Notes: generated from the letters alone by a model not told the origin. Numbered from the stretch's first letter, positions 10,401 to 19,427 are shown. The stretch: DNA of 36,480 nt from Microcystis novacekii Mn_MB_F_20050700_S1 (GCA_007096045.1 SFAU01000020.1:61798-98277); one strand, 5' to 3'. Made by a program: numbers and translations.

Positions 10401-10845
10401 GATGATTGCAGAGGAATTTATAAGTTTGCTCCGATAGCTGAATCATACAGCAGCGCATTAAAGGAGCAACTTTGAGTTCAAACCCTTGTTGACGCTCTGT
10501 TTCTAACAATAAATCTAAACGCTGTTGTTGTTCTGTGGGGGAAAGATTGCGCCAATCCTGATAATCCCAAGGCAAATCAACCTTTTTTCGCACAATTTGC
10601 AGAGGTTTTTCCCGTTTTTCCCAAAGAAATAGAGTCCTTAATACCGAGTGACGCTCGACAACTTTTTCCCACGCTTGCCTAAAAACTGTAAGGTTAATTT
10701 CTCCCTCCAGAGTAATTAGAGTTTGACTACAATAAATACCTGAATCAGGAGTATAAAGACTATGAAAGAGCATCCCTTCCTGCATGGGGGAAAGAGGATA
10801 AATAGACTCCACATTTTTGGCGGGTTGATTTTTTGTGTCTGCCAT
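4468..10845 (-). CDS. mcyB: Microcystin synthetase McyB (NRPS, C-A-PCP-C-A-PCP; Leu and beta-methyl-Asp modules)
   Basis: This 2125-aa bimodular synthetase extends the peptide by two residues. Module 1: condensation about 12-450 (HHIILDG at 149-155), adenylation about 475-955, PCP with Ser1009. Its code D668, A669, W672, F, L, G, N, V, V, K (DAWFLGNVVK) is a classic Leu code. Module 2: condensation about 1060-1495 (HHIICDG 1192-1198), adenylation about 1515-2035, PCP with Ser2084. Its code DARHVGIFVK (D1732, A1733, R1736, K2028) is the unusual one reported for beta-methyl-aspartate in McyB, with YGASE in place of the usual YGPTE. There is no epimerase domain, so the D configuration of methyl-Asp must come from a D-substrate. 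The start lies 15 bp after the mcyA stop behind a perfect AAGGAG, and the stop overlaps mcyC. The Leu code means this is the B-type, not the McyC-like recombinant, form of module 1. Confidence 0.97.
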   Translation of the reverse strand: MADTKNQPAKNVESIYPLSPMQEGMLFHSLYTPDSGIYCSQTLITLEGEINLTVFRQAWEKVVERHSVLRTLFLWEKREKPLQIVRKKVDLPWDYQDWRNLSPTEQQQRLDLLLETERQQGFELKVAPLMRCCMIQLSEQTYKFLCNHHHIILDGWSMPIIYQEVLGFYEAGIQGKSYHLPSPRPYQDYIVWLQEQNPSVAESFWQRTLEGFMTPTPLRVDRLQLMKSEGKPTYKEYNCHLSASHSQDLQSLAQKHNLTLSTLVQAAWAILLSRYSGESEVLFGVTVSGRPHDLSGVEHRVGLFINTLPLRVSIRESDLLLSWLQELQQKQAEIQDYAYVSLAEIQRLSDITPGVPLFESLVVFENYPREALSRDSRQSLRVKDVENFEETNYPLTVVAIPRQELLIQLIYDTSRFTQDTIERMAGHLQTILTGIVTDPRQRVTQLPILTTQEQHQLLVEWNNTEADYPLDKSLHQLFEEQAAQNPQGIAVIFEDQKLTYQQLNNRGNQLAHCLRDKGVGPESLVGIFMERSLEMVIGLLGILKAGGAYVPLEPDYPTERLGDILSDSGVSLVLTQESLGDFLPQTGAELLCLDRDWEKIATYSPENPFNLTTPENLAYVIYTSGSTGKPKGVLISHRGLMNLICWHQDAFEITPLDKITQLARSAFDAAVWELWPCLTAGASLVLVKPEIMQSPPDLRDWLIAQEITVSFLPTPLVEKILSLKWDENIALRIILTGGDKLHHYPSVSMPFKLINNYGPTENTVVTTSGLVPDYEEGNSSSPSIGKPISNTKIYILDQNLQPLPIGVPGELHISSVGLAQGYLNRPELTQEKFISNPFNSGILYKTGDLVRYLPEGNIEFLGRIDNQVKLRGLRIELGEIEAVLETHSQVEKAVVILREDTSENQRLVAYIVRKSPSLGIRELRRFLQQQLPAYMVPSAFVMLSDFPLNNNGKIDRKKLPVPDETSIIESAYIAPRNEKENLLAQIWQDVLQVSKIGVNDNFFELGGHSLKAISLVSKIQEKLGQSLPIKQVFAHPTIAEQAVLLSTVTPLTVATIPPVSTQETYETSHAQRRFYVLQQMDLNNVAYHIVSTLKIAGDFSPDVFEKAIQLLISRHESLRTSFILINGEPQQKILQNRPFDFEFKDWTNKPDEEILETIAKERKAFDLEKSPLGRSKIYKLSPNEYILELEIHHIICDGWSMSLLAKECLQYYSDLAKGLEPNIEPLPIQYKDYAGWQNNLLRSENNSKNLDYWREKLDNGQLTRVHLPTDFKRPQIKTFNGSHLSWKFTKETISKLRKICQENEITLFMALVAAVKILLYRYSGQHDITIGTEIATRNHPQLQSLIGLFLNTLVIRDQIEPEKGYKNLLAKVRQTVTEALEHSDYPFDILVEKLAVSREINRTPLFDILVLLQNFDQPVGLENIQIKSLDSLTPTSKFDLSFVFSEAQEKLRLELIYNTDLFQEERMKKCLIHFDKLLNEMLSNPAQPVKDISLLSAAETAFMANFINPIPRLETRTIIHDFIDQVEAKPEKTSIIYPGGKFSYQELHELTNFWAYALKELGVEKDKVCGVLLEGDYRQLIAMLAVFKAGGIYLPLRLDEPEERRQRMMIKTSPEIILVAAENLEKIKPQLSALEKPPHILVVKAHKIQQYHQWNGMDYQEFPYQLSTLKPVLAMPDADDSNYIMFTSGSTGEPKAILGSHGSLRHFIDWEKREFDINESWRCLQIAQINFDAYLRETCVTLCSGGTLYIPESTEREDLELLLLRIGEWEINLLHTVPSVMRLFLKIGRGLINANNLLKSLRVFVLGGEPLFVKELAEWHQIFGSQTEFVNIYGASETTFVKHFYRIPNPNNIPYERVPGGQTLPDAAYAVVDGNRPRAIGEVGEVFVKSPYLTKGYYQDESLTNSVFVPNPLNGGKDIVYRTGDLGRLLPNLTLEVIGRSDNQIKLNGVRIELGEIEDVLSGIEGVEKALVIANKKEELVTVIAYYQAEDTVQEEYIRGKLKQLLPIYMQPSFLMRLEAFPLLPNGKIHRLALPKPEENITHSTNQVPDFNPQEALLASLWGELLEAEVSNRNQSFFELGGNSLKAMRLVSQIRNQFGVSLRLREIFTHNTLKEQAVLIQSRQK

Positions 10846-10853
10846 GAAAGATT

Positions 10854-10859
10854 CTCCTT
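10854..10859 (-). promoter_or_regulatory. Ribosome binding site of mcyB
   Basis: A perfect AAGGAG on the minus strand sits between the mcyA stop (10861-10863) and the mcyB ATG (10845). It supports this start and a single mcyABC transcript with independent initiation at mcyB. Confidence 0.8.
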
Positions 10860-10860
10860 A

Positions 10861-13800
10861 TTAGTCAATTTCTGCCAGAATATCGTCTAATTCCTGTTGA
10901 TTCAAGTGCGCTACTGGAAAATCCGAGGGAGTGTAACCCCCAGCATCAGGAGATAAACAATGCTCAATCAATTTCAGCAAAGCTTCTTTATAGCTGCGCC
11001 CTAAATATTCTACCGTCGAACGTTCATAGATGAGATCGCTATAAGTCCAGTTTACTTGTAACTGTCCCTCGATAACTCTGGCCGTAATCTCTAATAAATG
11101 ACTACGATGTCCCTTAAGACTGTGATTAGGCCCCTTAGACTCATCCGCTAATTTCCAATCCCCTTTTTGCAATCGTCCTTGCTCAAATTGACCTAAATAA
11201 TTAAACAAAACTTCTCTGGCAGGAATTTCAGCTAATTGAGACTTAATATCAGCATCATCACTCAAATATCGCGAAATTCCATAGCCAATTCCCCTGTGAG
11301 GAATAGCTCGTAACTGTTCTTTAATAGATTTGAGTCGCTCACCGGGATTATTTTCAGGGGAGAGTCGCAAAATAACGGGAAAAAGACTGGTAAACCAACC
11401 CACCGTCCTCGATAGGTCAACCTCACTGAACAAATCTTCTCGTCCGTGTCCTTCTAAATCAAGGGATATGGTCAAATTTTCTGTCCATTGTGTCAAAGTC
11501 TCCGCTAAAGCGGTTAACAAAACCTCATTAATTTGAGTGTTATAGGCAGCGGGGACTTTTTGCAAGAGGGTGCGGGTTTGTTCTTCATCTAGAGTCACCG
11601 TGACATCATTGGCCGTCGCTACTGTATTGTCTTGTTTTCCACTCTCGTTATCTACAGGTAAATTTCTCGCTTCTAACCAAGGTTGAGTTAACCAATAGTC
11701 TAATGGCTCTCTCGCTTTCTCCCCTTGTCCATAATCCCTCAAGAGAAGCGCCCAATCCTGAAAAGCTATGGTTTTTGGAGGAAGTTCTACATTCTCCCCC
11801 CTTTCCAACTGTTGATAGGCCATCAATAAATCTTCTAACAAAATTCGCCAAGATACACCATCAACCCCCAAGTGATGAATAATAATCAGTAACCGACTGG
11901 GTTGATAGGGGGCCAATTCAAATAGTACGGCCTTGATTAATAGTCCACTAGAGAGGTTTAAACTTGCCTGTTGAACTGTTGCCATTGCTAAGAGAGTTTC
12001 CCCTTGCTGAGATTGAGGAATCGAAGACAAATCAATCACTTCAAAAGGTAGTTCATCTGGCATTCCTTCATTGACTTGTTGCCATTGTCCTTCCTCCACA
12101 GTAAACCGTAACCGCAAAGCGTCATGATGTTCAATTAATTTTCTCAGAGATTGAGCTAACAAATCAGCTTTCAGGTGATAGGGAACTTCTAAGAGGACAG
12201 ACTGATTAAAGTGGTGCATTTCAGCGCGATTTTGCTCAAAAAACCACAGTTGAATGGGAGTAAGAGGCACAATACCCGTCACTAAACCCTGTTTAGCTAA
12301 TTCCGCTGTGGAATAATCGGCAACTGTAGCCAGTTCCGCAAGAGTAGGATATTCAAATATCTGTTTAGGGGTAATCTTCAACCCGGCTTGACGAGCGCGA
12401 GCGACAACCTGAATACTGATAATAGAATCGCCCCCAACTTCAAAAAAGCGGTCATAACGACTTACTTGTTTAATGCTGAGAACATCTTGCCAAATACTAG
12501 CCAAAATCTTTTCTTTCTGAGTATGCGGGGGAACAAAATCCTGCTCAGATGTCGAAGGTATCTCAGGGAGGGGTAATCTGGAACGGTCAATTTTTCCATT
12601 AGCAGTCAGAGGGAGAGCTTCTAAGGAGACAAAAAGAGCCGGAATCATATACTCTGGCAATTTCTGTCCCAAGAAACGACGCAAATCCTCAGTATTTATC
12701 GGCCCATTTTCTCCTACTAGATAAGCGACTAATCTCTTATTCCGATAGGAGTCTTCCCAAACCTTTACCACCGTTTGCTTAACTTGGGGGTAAGTCCCTA
12801 TAGTTGCCTCAATTTCTCCTAATTCAAGGCGGAAACCCCGCAATTTTACCTGATTATCACTCCGCCCCAAAAAATCAATATTTCCATCGGGTAAATATCG
12901 GGCTAAATCCCCTGTTTTATAGAGTTTGGCCTTGGGTTCATTGCTAAAGGGATTGGAGATAAATTTCTCGGCGGTTAATTCCGGTTGATTCAGATAACAT
13001 CGAGCTAACCCTTCACCACCGATATATAAATCACCAATAGTGCCTAGAGGAACCGGTTGTTTAAAAGAGTCCAGAATATAAACTTGAGTATTGGCAATAG
13101 GCCGGCCGATACTAGGTTGTCCATGGTGTCCTTTAGGCACTAAGCTAAAAGTGGAATAAGTGGTATCTTCTGAAGGACCGTAGAGATTATAAACATTCTT
13201 AATGTTCTCCTGCTGGTAAAGCTTCTGGACTAATTGATTAGACAAAGCTTCTCCGGCGAGGTTTACCGTTCGCACAGTCTCAGGTATCGCCTCAATTTCC
13301 AGTAGTTGGGCGATCGCTGTAGGTACGGTATTAATTAATGTTACCTCTTTGGCTGCACTTAAACTAGGCAAATCTAGAACATTCTGGGCCAGAATAATCT
13401 TACCCCCCACAGTCAAGGGCAAAAATAGTTCAAATACTGACAAATCAAAACAAATAGAAGTGGAACCCAAAACCCCCGCTAATTCCTCACTGCTAAAGAC
13501 TTCCTTGCCCCAATTCAGTAAGGTTGTCATGCTGTGATGCTCAATGACAACCCCTTTCGGTTTCCCCGTTGAACCGGAGGTATAAATCACATAAGCGGTA
13601 TTACTAGAACTTACGGGTAAAGAGAGGTTTTCGGGACTTTCTAGGGCTATATTTCTTGGTTCTGCTGCTAATATCACCAGATTCCCTTGATAATTCCCTA
13701 ATTTCTCGACTAATTTTTCTTGTGTCAGCAACACAGAAACTTGAGCATCTTCTAAGATAACATTGAGGCGTTCAGTTGGATAAGCTGGATCTAAAGGTAC

Positions 13801-16800
13801 ATAAGCTCCCGCTGCTTTGAGAATGGCTAATAACCCGATAACCATCTCAGTGGTCCGTTCTAGGCAAATCCCCACCAAAGATTCAGATTTTACCCCTTTT
13901 CTCGCTAAATATCGCCCCAATTGATTCGCTTTTTCGTTTAATTGACGGTAGGTTAATTGTTCATTTTCTGCAATAATAGCGATTGCATCAGGACTGCGCT
14001 TAACTTGCTCCTCAAACAATTGATGAATACAGCCATCGGGATAGTTAACCTCGGTATCATTCCATTCTTTTAATAATTGATGTTGTTCTTGCTCAGAAAG
14101 TAAACAACAAGTTTCATAACGTTCTAACCCTTCCGTTGCCATAGCGATGAGAGTTTTCTCGTAGTATCCTCCGATTAACTCCAGCTGCTTTTCCCCCAGA
14201 TAATTCCCATCATATTTAAGGGTAAGTTCTATTTGGGATGAAAGAGGATGAAGACTAAAATTAGCTAACAATGTAAAATTAGTTTGATTAAAAAACTTCC
14301 CTCCCAAGACCTCTAAATCTTGCACCCCGATGATACCTTGATAAACATGGAAGTGAATAAAGTTAAAAGCCGTATCAAACAAAGGTTGACCTGATTTTTG
14401 TAACTCAGCTAGGGGATATCTTCGCCAAGATAAGCATTCTCTTTCAACATCAAAAGCTTGCTTAACTAAATCGCTCCAAGAACCGCCAGATAACTCTAAA
14501 CGTAGGGGTAAAGTATTCAGAAATAAACCTAAAATCTTTTCCCCACCGGCTGCTTCTAAGCGTCCATTAGAGACTAAACCCGTAATAATATCCCTTTGAT
14601 TATTCAGTAAACTCAAGACCCGAAAATGAGCCGCTAATAAAACACTTTTTAGGGGGACTACCACTTGTTTACCCAGTTGTTTTAATCCCTGAGATACCTG
14701 ACTAGATATGGGAACTAACCAATCCCAATCTTGATTAACTTGATTAGATTTCGACCACTGAGGAAGTTTAGTCAGCGTGACATCTCTGAGTTTTTCTTGC
14801 CAATAATTCTGGCATTCTGTCGATTGAATAGTTTTCTTTTCTAAGGCGACAAAATCCCTAAAACTGAGAGCGGGAGGTGGAGAGAGAGGGAGAACTTTTT
14901 TGTCGAGAAGATAGAGATACTGTTGTAACAATTCTGTGAGTAACGAAGCCACACTCCAACCATCTAAAATAGAGTGGTGAAAACTAAAAGTTAGGTTAAA
15001 GTTATCCTGATTGCGGCGATGGAGATGAAAGCGAAATAAAGGCGGACTATTCCAGTCAAAAGTGCGGACTTTTTCCCGCTCAATCCAATCATCAATGACC
15101 TTGTCTTGTTCAGAAGGAGATAAATGGGTTAGGTCATCTAATCCTAAGGGAACATCGATTTGTCGGTGAACTAATTGTAGGGGTTCTTGATATTCAAAGA
15201 GTGCGAAACTTGTTCGTAATACTGGATGCCGCTGGACAATCTCCTTAATAGCACTATGTAAAGCGGGAAAATTAAAAGCAGCACGAATATGATAGGTAAA
15301 AACATCATGGTACACCGACAGATTCCCTTGATATTCACTATGAAATATCATCCCCAATTGTAGAGCAGTTAGAGGATAAGCATCCTCCACTTCCTCTGGT
15401 AAATCCCAGCGAACTTCTTCAGAAATTAAACTAAAAACTTCCGTTTTTTCAGTACCCAAAGCATCGATTTCATAGCTAACCCAATTGGCTAATTCTTGAA
15501 TGGTTTGATGCTGCAATAATTGGGGTAAGGAAAAATGAAAACCCATTTCTCGCACCTTAGCGATCACTTGTATCCCCCGAATCGAATCCCCCCCAAGTTC
15601 AAAAAAATTATCGTGAATACCAACATCTTCGATGCCCAAAACTTCAGCCCAAATCAGTGCTAAAATTTCCTCAAGAGGAGTACAAGGTGCGACAAAATTC
15701 TCCGAATCCCTTAAACTGTTATAGCTTGGCGAGGGTAGGGCGCGGCGGTCAATTTTGCCATTATTTGTCAGAGGAATAGCATCCAATTGCACAAAGGCAT
15801 GGGGTATCATGTATTCTGGGAGTTGTTTTTGCAGATAACTCCGCAGTTGGGGAATCAGTTTACTGTTTAACTTAGACCTTAAAGGATGATTTGCATAAAG
15901 TTGCCATTGAGGTTTTGCCGTGTCGGTGGGGGTAAAAGCGATGTAATTTCTGCGGGAATTTTCCAGCGAGGTAAAAATCACATCGTAACGGTCTGGAGTA
16001 TCCGACCAAGTTACCCCAACCGAAAGGGATAAATCCGCAGCTAAAGCCGAAAAATCTTCAGGTTCTACGGCATTTTCGGGGACAATGTTCGATTTAATCG
16101 CTTTAAATTCCTCGATTGTCCCAAAGTCTTCAGAATTATTCAACAATTCCACACTTTTTAAAGGTCCAAACAAGCGAGAATTAGGGACACCTATCACCCT
16201 TAACCCCTCAGATGTCCCCAGTTGATTTCTCACCTCAGATAAAGTCAGCTGCTGTTCAGTCCAGTTTAATTCTTGAAGGTCGGTGCTAAAATCCAGAATT
16301 GTTGCGCTTCGCAGAACAACATTGTAACGAAATTGAGTCAATTCGTTGTGGTGTTGACCTCTCTCTAGATGAATCTCGACTTCAGTAATCTGAGGGAAAT
16401 AGGACTGAATTGCTCTAAAAAAATCAGGGTCAATAAATAATTCATTTTCTTGCTCAATTTTCCTCTGTACACGCTGTTTAAAATCCCTAATCGAATCTTT
16501 AGGGTTAGCCTTATAAAGTTCTACATCAGCGTGAAAAGCTGCCATGAGTTGCAAGTTTCGCACATCTCCAAGGAATATACACCCCCCCGGAGTTAGTACC
16601 TTGATAGCTCCCTCTAAAACCCGCAATAAGTAATCTATATGGGGGAAATACTGCACAACTGAGTTAAGGATAATTGTATCGAATTCTTCCGACTCCAAAC
16701 CCTCAAAATTATCGGCAGTACGGGGAAATAACCTTATTTGCTCCAGCTTTGGCCCTTCTTGATTAATTCGCTGAATATGGTCTAAGGCAACAGATGAAAT

Positions 16801-19224
16801 ATCAGTTCCCCAATAAGACTGGCAATGGGGAGCAACTTGGAATAATATTAACCCAGTTCCACAACCCACTTCCAGAACTTTTTTAGGTTGTTGAGCCAGA
16901 ATAACTCTAACTTTATCATCTAGCCATGCTCGCATCTGGGCCGCCTCGATAGGCTCCCCCGTGTAACTACTATTCCAGCCAACAATATTAAATATACCCT
17001 CAGAATCTGCCGATGTTTGGCTGTAAATCTGGTTATAGAGGCTTTGCCATTGTCCGATTTGTTCATCGAATAATTGCCCTTTTTCTGCAGTCGCCAAGAG
17101 TTCCCCTTCTTGAGACTGACCAACAACATAAGCAATTAGTGTTTGACTCCCTGTTTCTGTCTCCGATGCAATGACTACCGCTTGCTCAACTGCTGGATGT
17201 TCACTGAGTATAGTTTCAATTTCCCCAAGCTCAATCCGGAAACCTCGAATCTTAACTTGATGGTCAATCCGCCCTAAAAACTCAATATTTCCATCCGGTA
17301 AATACCGGGCTAAATCCCCCGTTTTATATAATTTTGCCCTAACTTCTCCCCCTATTGCTCCTGCGACCTTAGCAAAAGGATTAGGGATAAATTTCTGGTC
17401 TGTTAATTCGGGACGATTGAGATATCCACGAGCTAAACCTATCCCACCAATATGTAATTCTCCCACAATCCCTATAGGAACTGGTTGTAAGTGCGGATTA
17501 AGAATATAAATCTGAGTATTGGCAATCGGTCGGCCAATACTCACTATGGCTTTTTGACTCTCCGGCAAACAAGGCCAGTAAGTCACATCAATCGCTGCCT
17601 CAGTCGGCCCATAGAGGTTGTGAAGTTCACAGTCAAAATGCTCAAAAAAGCGTTGTGTTAGCTCTAATGGCAGAGCTTCCCCACTACAGAAAACCCGCTT
17701 GAGAGAACTACATTCTTTTAGCTCTGTTTCTTGCAGAAATACTCGCAACATCGAGGGGACAAAATGAAGGGTAGTAATTTGCTGCTCTTGTATCAATTGG
17801 ATTAAATAGATACTATCTTTATGACCTTCTGGTTTAGCTACCACTAGGGTTGCACCCGCTAATAAAGGCCAAAAGAATTCCCACACTGAAACATCGAAAC
17901 TAAAAGGGGTTTTTTGTAAAATGCAATCACTCTTAGTTAACTGATAAGTATCCTGCATCCACAACAAACGATTCCTAATCCCCTTATGATTATTCATCAC
18001 GCCCTTAGGTTTACCTGTGGAACCGGAAGTGTAGATAACATAAGCTAAATTTTCCCCAGTTACACCACTGTCACAATTGTTCTGACTTTCTTGAGAAATT
18101 GCTGACCAATCTGTATCCAAAGCAACAACAATTCCTCGGTATTCGTCCAACAATCCCCGTAACGATTCCGCAGTAATGATCACTTTTACCCCAGTATCTT
18201 CTAATAGATAACTTAGGCGTTCTTGAGGATAATTAGGATCTAAGGGAACGTAAGCTCCTCCGGCCTTCAAAACAGCCAATAATCCTACTACCATTTCTAA
18301 GGAACGCTCCAGACAAATTCCGACTAATTCCTCTGGTTTGACTCCTAATTTCTGGAGGTAATGACCAAGTTGATTGGCTTTTTCATTTAATTCTTGATAA
18401 GTTAATTCTTGATTTTCAAAAATGACCGCCACTCTCTCAGGGTAAAGTTTGGCTTGCTCTTCAAATAGCTGATGAATCCATTGCTTTTCAGGATATTGAA
18501 TGGCCGTATCATTCCAATCTCTCAGCAATTGTTCTCGTTCTGTTGTTGTTAATATATCAATTTCTGACAAATCTGTATCGGGATTACTCGTGACTGTTTC
18601 TAAGATTTTCCGGTAATGTCCTAGCATTCTCTCGACAAAATCTCTGGGAAAGTTATCTTTAATAAAAGTGACAGAAACAACCCTATCATTCGCTGCTACG
18701 GCAAAAACTAATTGAAACTTATTTAAGGAAGAAATGTCCCCACACAGGCCTTCTTTGATCACAGCAACGTCAAAAATCTTCTCTAGATTTCCTCCTCTTG
18801 CTGCCAAGGTTTTGACCAAACTATCCAGAGCATAGTTTTGATGGCGATATCCTTCTTGTAAATCTTTACGAATGATTCTTAGTAAATCTTTAAATGAACT
18901 AACATTATGTTGATTAAATCGGCAGAATATCAGGCTATCTGATTTTTCTGTATTCAAAGCTCCCGTAGCCGTTACAAACTCGACTTGAGCAGTGTATTTA
19001 AAGATTAAAACTTGGACGACCGCTAGATGAAATGCTAAGTTGTTAACGGAATTTTTTGCCGTTAAACTGTTGATTTTTTCCTGTAAATCTGTAGAAATAA
19101 CTTCAATAACGCTATCTTGCTCCCCGGTTTTATTCTGACTTACATTACCAAATAGAGTAGTTACTGGGTCTATTTCTTGAAGTTGCCGAATTTGGTAATC
19201 TATTGAAATCAGATGTGCTTCCAT
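10861..19224 (-). CDS. mcyA: Microcystin synthetase McyA (NRPS, [partial C]-A-NMT-PCP-C-A-PCP-E; N-methyl-Ser and D-Ala modules)
   Basis: This 2787-aa protein is the length I know for Microcystis McyA. Residues 1-225 are a condensation-like remnant without HHxxxDG. Adenylation 1 (about 245-1170) carries code D444-V-W-H-F-S-L-I-D plus K1157, a Ser code. It is split by an N-methyltransferase (about 720-1120, SAM loop EVGCGTG near 785). PCP1 has Ser1214. A full condensation domain (about 1283-1700, HHSILDG 1416-1422) precedes adenylation 2 (about 1733-2220) with code DLFNNALTYK, the McyA Ala code. PCP2 has Ser2267. An epimerisation domain (about 2315-2765) shows HHLGVDG at 2450-2456 and EGHGRE near 2591. 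The protein therefore adds N-methyl-Ser, later dehydrated to Mdha, and D-Ala. The upstream condensation step would be supplied by the C-terminal domain of McyE. It is the first gene of mcyABC. No mcyD lies upstream, unlike the known Microcystis arrangement. Confidence 0.97.
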   Translation of the reverse strand: MEAHLISIDYQIRQLQEIDPVTTLFGNVSQNKTGEQDSVIEVISTDLQEKINSLTAKNSVNNLAFHLAVVQVLIFKYTAQVEFVTATGALNTEKSDSLIFCRFNQHNVSSFKDLLRIIRKDLQEGYRHQNYALDSLVKTLAARGGNLEKIFDVAVIKEGLCGDISSLNKFQLVFAVAANDRVVSVTFIKDNFPRDFVERMLGHYRKILETVTSNPDTDLSEIDILTTTEREQLLRDWNDTAIQYPEKQWIHQLFEEQAKLYPERVAVIFENQELTYQELNEKANQLGHYLQKLGVKPEELVGICLERSLEMVVGLLAVLKAGGAYVPLDPNYPQERLSYLLEDTGVKVIITAESLRGLLDEYRGIVVALDTDWSAISQESQNNCDSGVTGENLAYVIYTSGSTGKPKGVMNNHKGIRNRLLWMQDTYQLTKSDCILQKTPFSFDVSVWEFFWPLLAGATLVVAKPEGHKDSIYLIQLIQEQQITTLHFVPSMLRVFLQETELKECSSLKRVFCSGEALPLELTQRFFEHFDCELHNLYGPTEAAIDVTYWPCLPESQKAIVSIGRPIANTQIYILNPHLQPVPIGIVGELHIGGIGLARGYLNRPELTDQKFIPNPFAKVAGAIGGEVRAKLYKTGDLARYLPDGNIEFLGRIDHQVKIRGFRIELGEIETILSEHPAVEQAVVIASETETGSQTLIAYVVGQSQEGELLATAEKGQLFDEQIGQWQSLYNQIYSQTSADSEGIFNIVGWNSSYTGEPIEAAQMRAWLDDKVRVILAQQPKKVLEVGCGTGLILFQVAPHCQSYWGTDISSVALDHIQRINQEGPKLEQIRLFPRTADNFEGLESEEFDTIILNSVVQYFPHIDYLLRVLEGAIKVLTPGGCIFLGDVRNLQLMAAFHADVELYKANPKDSIRDFKQRVQRKIEQENELFIDPDFFRAIQSYFPQITEVEIHLERGQHHNELTQFRYNVVLRSATILDFSTDLQELNWTEQQLTLSEVRNQLGTSEGLRVIGVPNSRLFGPLKSVELLNNSEDFGTIEEFKAIKSNIVPENAVEPEDFSALAADLSLSVGVTWSDTPDRYDVIFTSLENSRRNYIAFTPTDTAKPQWQLYANHPLRSKLNSKLIPQLRSYLQKQLPEYMIPHAFVQLDAIPLTNNGKIDRRALPSPSYNSLRDSENFVAPCTPLEEILALIWAEVLGIEDVGIHDNFFELGGDSIRGIQVIAKVREMGFHFSLPQLLQHQTIQELANWVSYEIDALGTEKTEVFSLISEEVRWDLPEEVEDAYPLTALQLGMIFHSEYQGNLSVYHDVFTYHIRAAFNFPALHSAIKEIVQRHPVLRTSFALFEYQEPLQLVHRQIDVPLGLDDLTHLSPSEQDKVIDDWIEREKVRTFDWNSPPLFRFHLHRRNQDNFNLTFSFHHSILDGWSVASLLTELLQQYLYLLDKKVLPLSPPPALSFRDFVALEKKTIQSTECQNYWQEKLRDVTLTKLPQWSKSNQVNQDWDWLVPISSQVSQGLKQLGKQVVVPLKSVLLAAHFRVLSLLNNQRDIITGLVSNGRLEAAGGEKILGLFLNTLPLRLELSGGSWSDLVKQAFDVERECLSWRRYPLAELQKSGQPLFDTAFNFIHFHVYQGIIGVQDLEVLGGKFFNQTNFTLLANFSLHPLSSQIELTLKYDGNYLGEKQLELIGGYYEKTLIAMATEGLERYETCCLLSEQEQHQLLKEWNDTEVNYPDGCIHQLFEEQVKRSPDAIAIIAENEQLTYRQLNEKANQLGRYLARKGVKSESLVGICLERTTEMVIGLLAILKAAGAYVPLDPAYPTERLNVILEDAQVSVLLTQEKLVEKLGNYQGNLVILAAEPRNIALESPENLSLPVSSSNTAYVIYTSGSTGKPKGVVIEHHSMTTLLNWGKEVFSSEELAGVLGSTSICFDLSVFELFLPLTVGGKIILAQNVLDLPSLSAAKEVTLINTVPTAIAQLLEIEAIPETVRTVNLAGEALSNQLVQKLYQQENIKNVYNLYGPSEDTTYSTFSLVPKGHHGQPSIGRPIANTQVYILDSFKQPVPLGTIGDLYIGGEGLARCYLNQPELTAEKFISNPFSNEPKAKLYKTGDLARYLPDGNIDFLGRSDNQVKLRGFRLELGEIEATIGTYPQVKQTVVKVWEDSYRNKRLVAYLVGENGPINTEDLRRFLGQKLPEYMIPALFVSLEALPLTANGKIDRSRLPLPEIPSTSEQDFVPPHTQKEKILASIWQDVLSIKQVSRYDRFFEVGGDSIISIQVVARARQAGLKITPKQIFEYPTLAELATVADYSTAELAKQGLVTGIVPLTPIQLWFFEQNRAEMHHFNQSVLLEVPYHLKADLLAQSLRKLIEHHDALRLRFTVEEGQWQQVNEGMPDELPFEVIDLSSIPQSQQGETLLAMATVQQASLNLSSGLLIKAVLFELAPYQPSRLLIIIHHLGVDGVSWRILLEDLLMAYQQLERGENVELPPKTIAFQDWALLLRDYGQGEKAREPLDYWLTQPWLEARNLPVDNESGKQDNTVATANDVTVTLDEEQTRTLLQKVPAAYNTQINEVLLTALAETLTQWTENLTISLDLEGHGREDLFSEVDLSRTVGWFTSLFPVILRLSPENNPGERLKSIKEQLRAIPHRGIGYGISRYLSDDADIKSQLAEIPAREVLFNYLGQFEQGRLQKGDWKLADESKGPNHSLKGHRSHLLEITARVIEGQLQVNWTYSDLIYERSTVEYLGRSYKEALLKLIEHCLSPDAGGYTPSDFPVAHLNQQELDDILAEID

Positions 19225-19363
19225 TACTGTTCTAACCTTTTCCCTAAGTATTAGTTGATGGCGGTATTCAGAGTCATGGGGGACAATGCTTACCCGTTCC
19301 CTGTTCCCTTAAAGCAGTAATTCCTTGCTCTCACGAGTGGGATTATTGCTAGACGAACTACAG

Positions 19364-19394
19364 GAAACCCGACTACGGCTAAGGTCGGGGTTTC
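19364..19394. repeat. Hairpin-forming inverted repeat in the mcyA upstream region
   Basis: The arms GAAACCCGAC and GTCGGGGTTTC (one extra G) flank a 10-nt loop. There is no T-tract on either side, so it is a poor intrinsic terminator. The GAAACCCG core recalls the palindromic elements of 25831-30511, but the loop and the second half differ. If mcyA is transcribed from the -10 at 19428, this hairpin lies in the mcyA 5' leader. Confidence 0.5.
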
Positions 19395-19427
19395 TGTCGC
19401 TTCTTCAAAATTGTTCTGAGCCTCGAC

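Noticed and set aside
11330-18000. Short frames opposite to or overlapping mcyA (for example 11330-11536, 16920-17135)
   Set aside because: They are shadows of the synthetase reading frame, with no ribosome sites and no protein-like composition.
19364-19394. Intrinsic terminator between the RluA-like gene and mcyA
   Set aside because: The stem is present but there is no T-tract after it on the minus strand, so I list it only as a hairpin.
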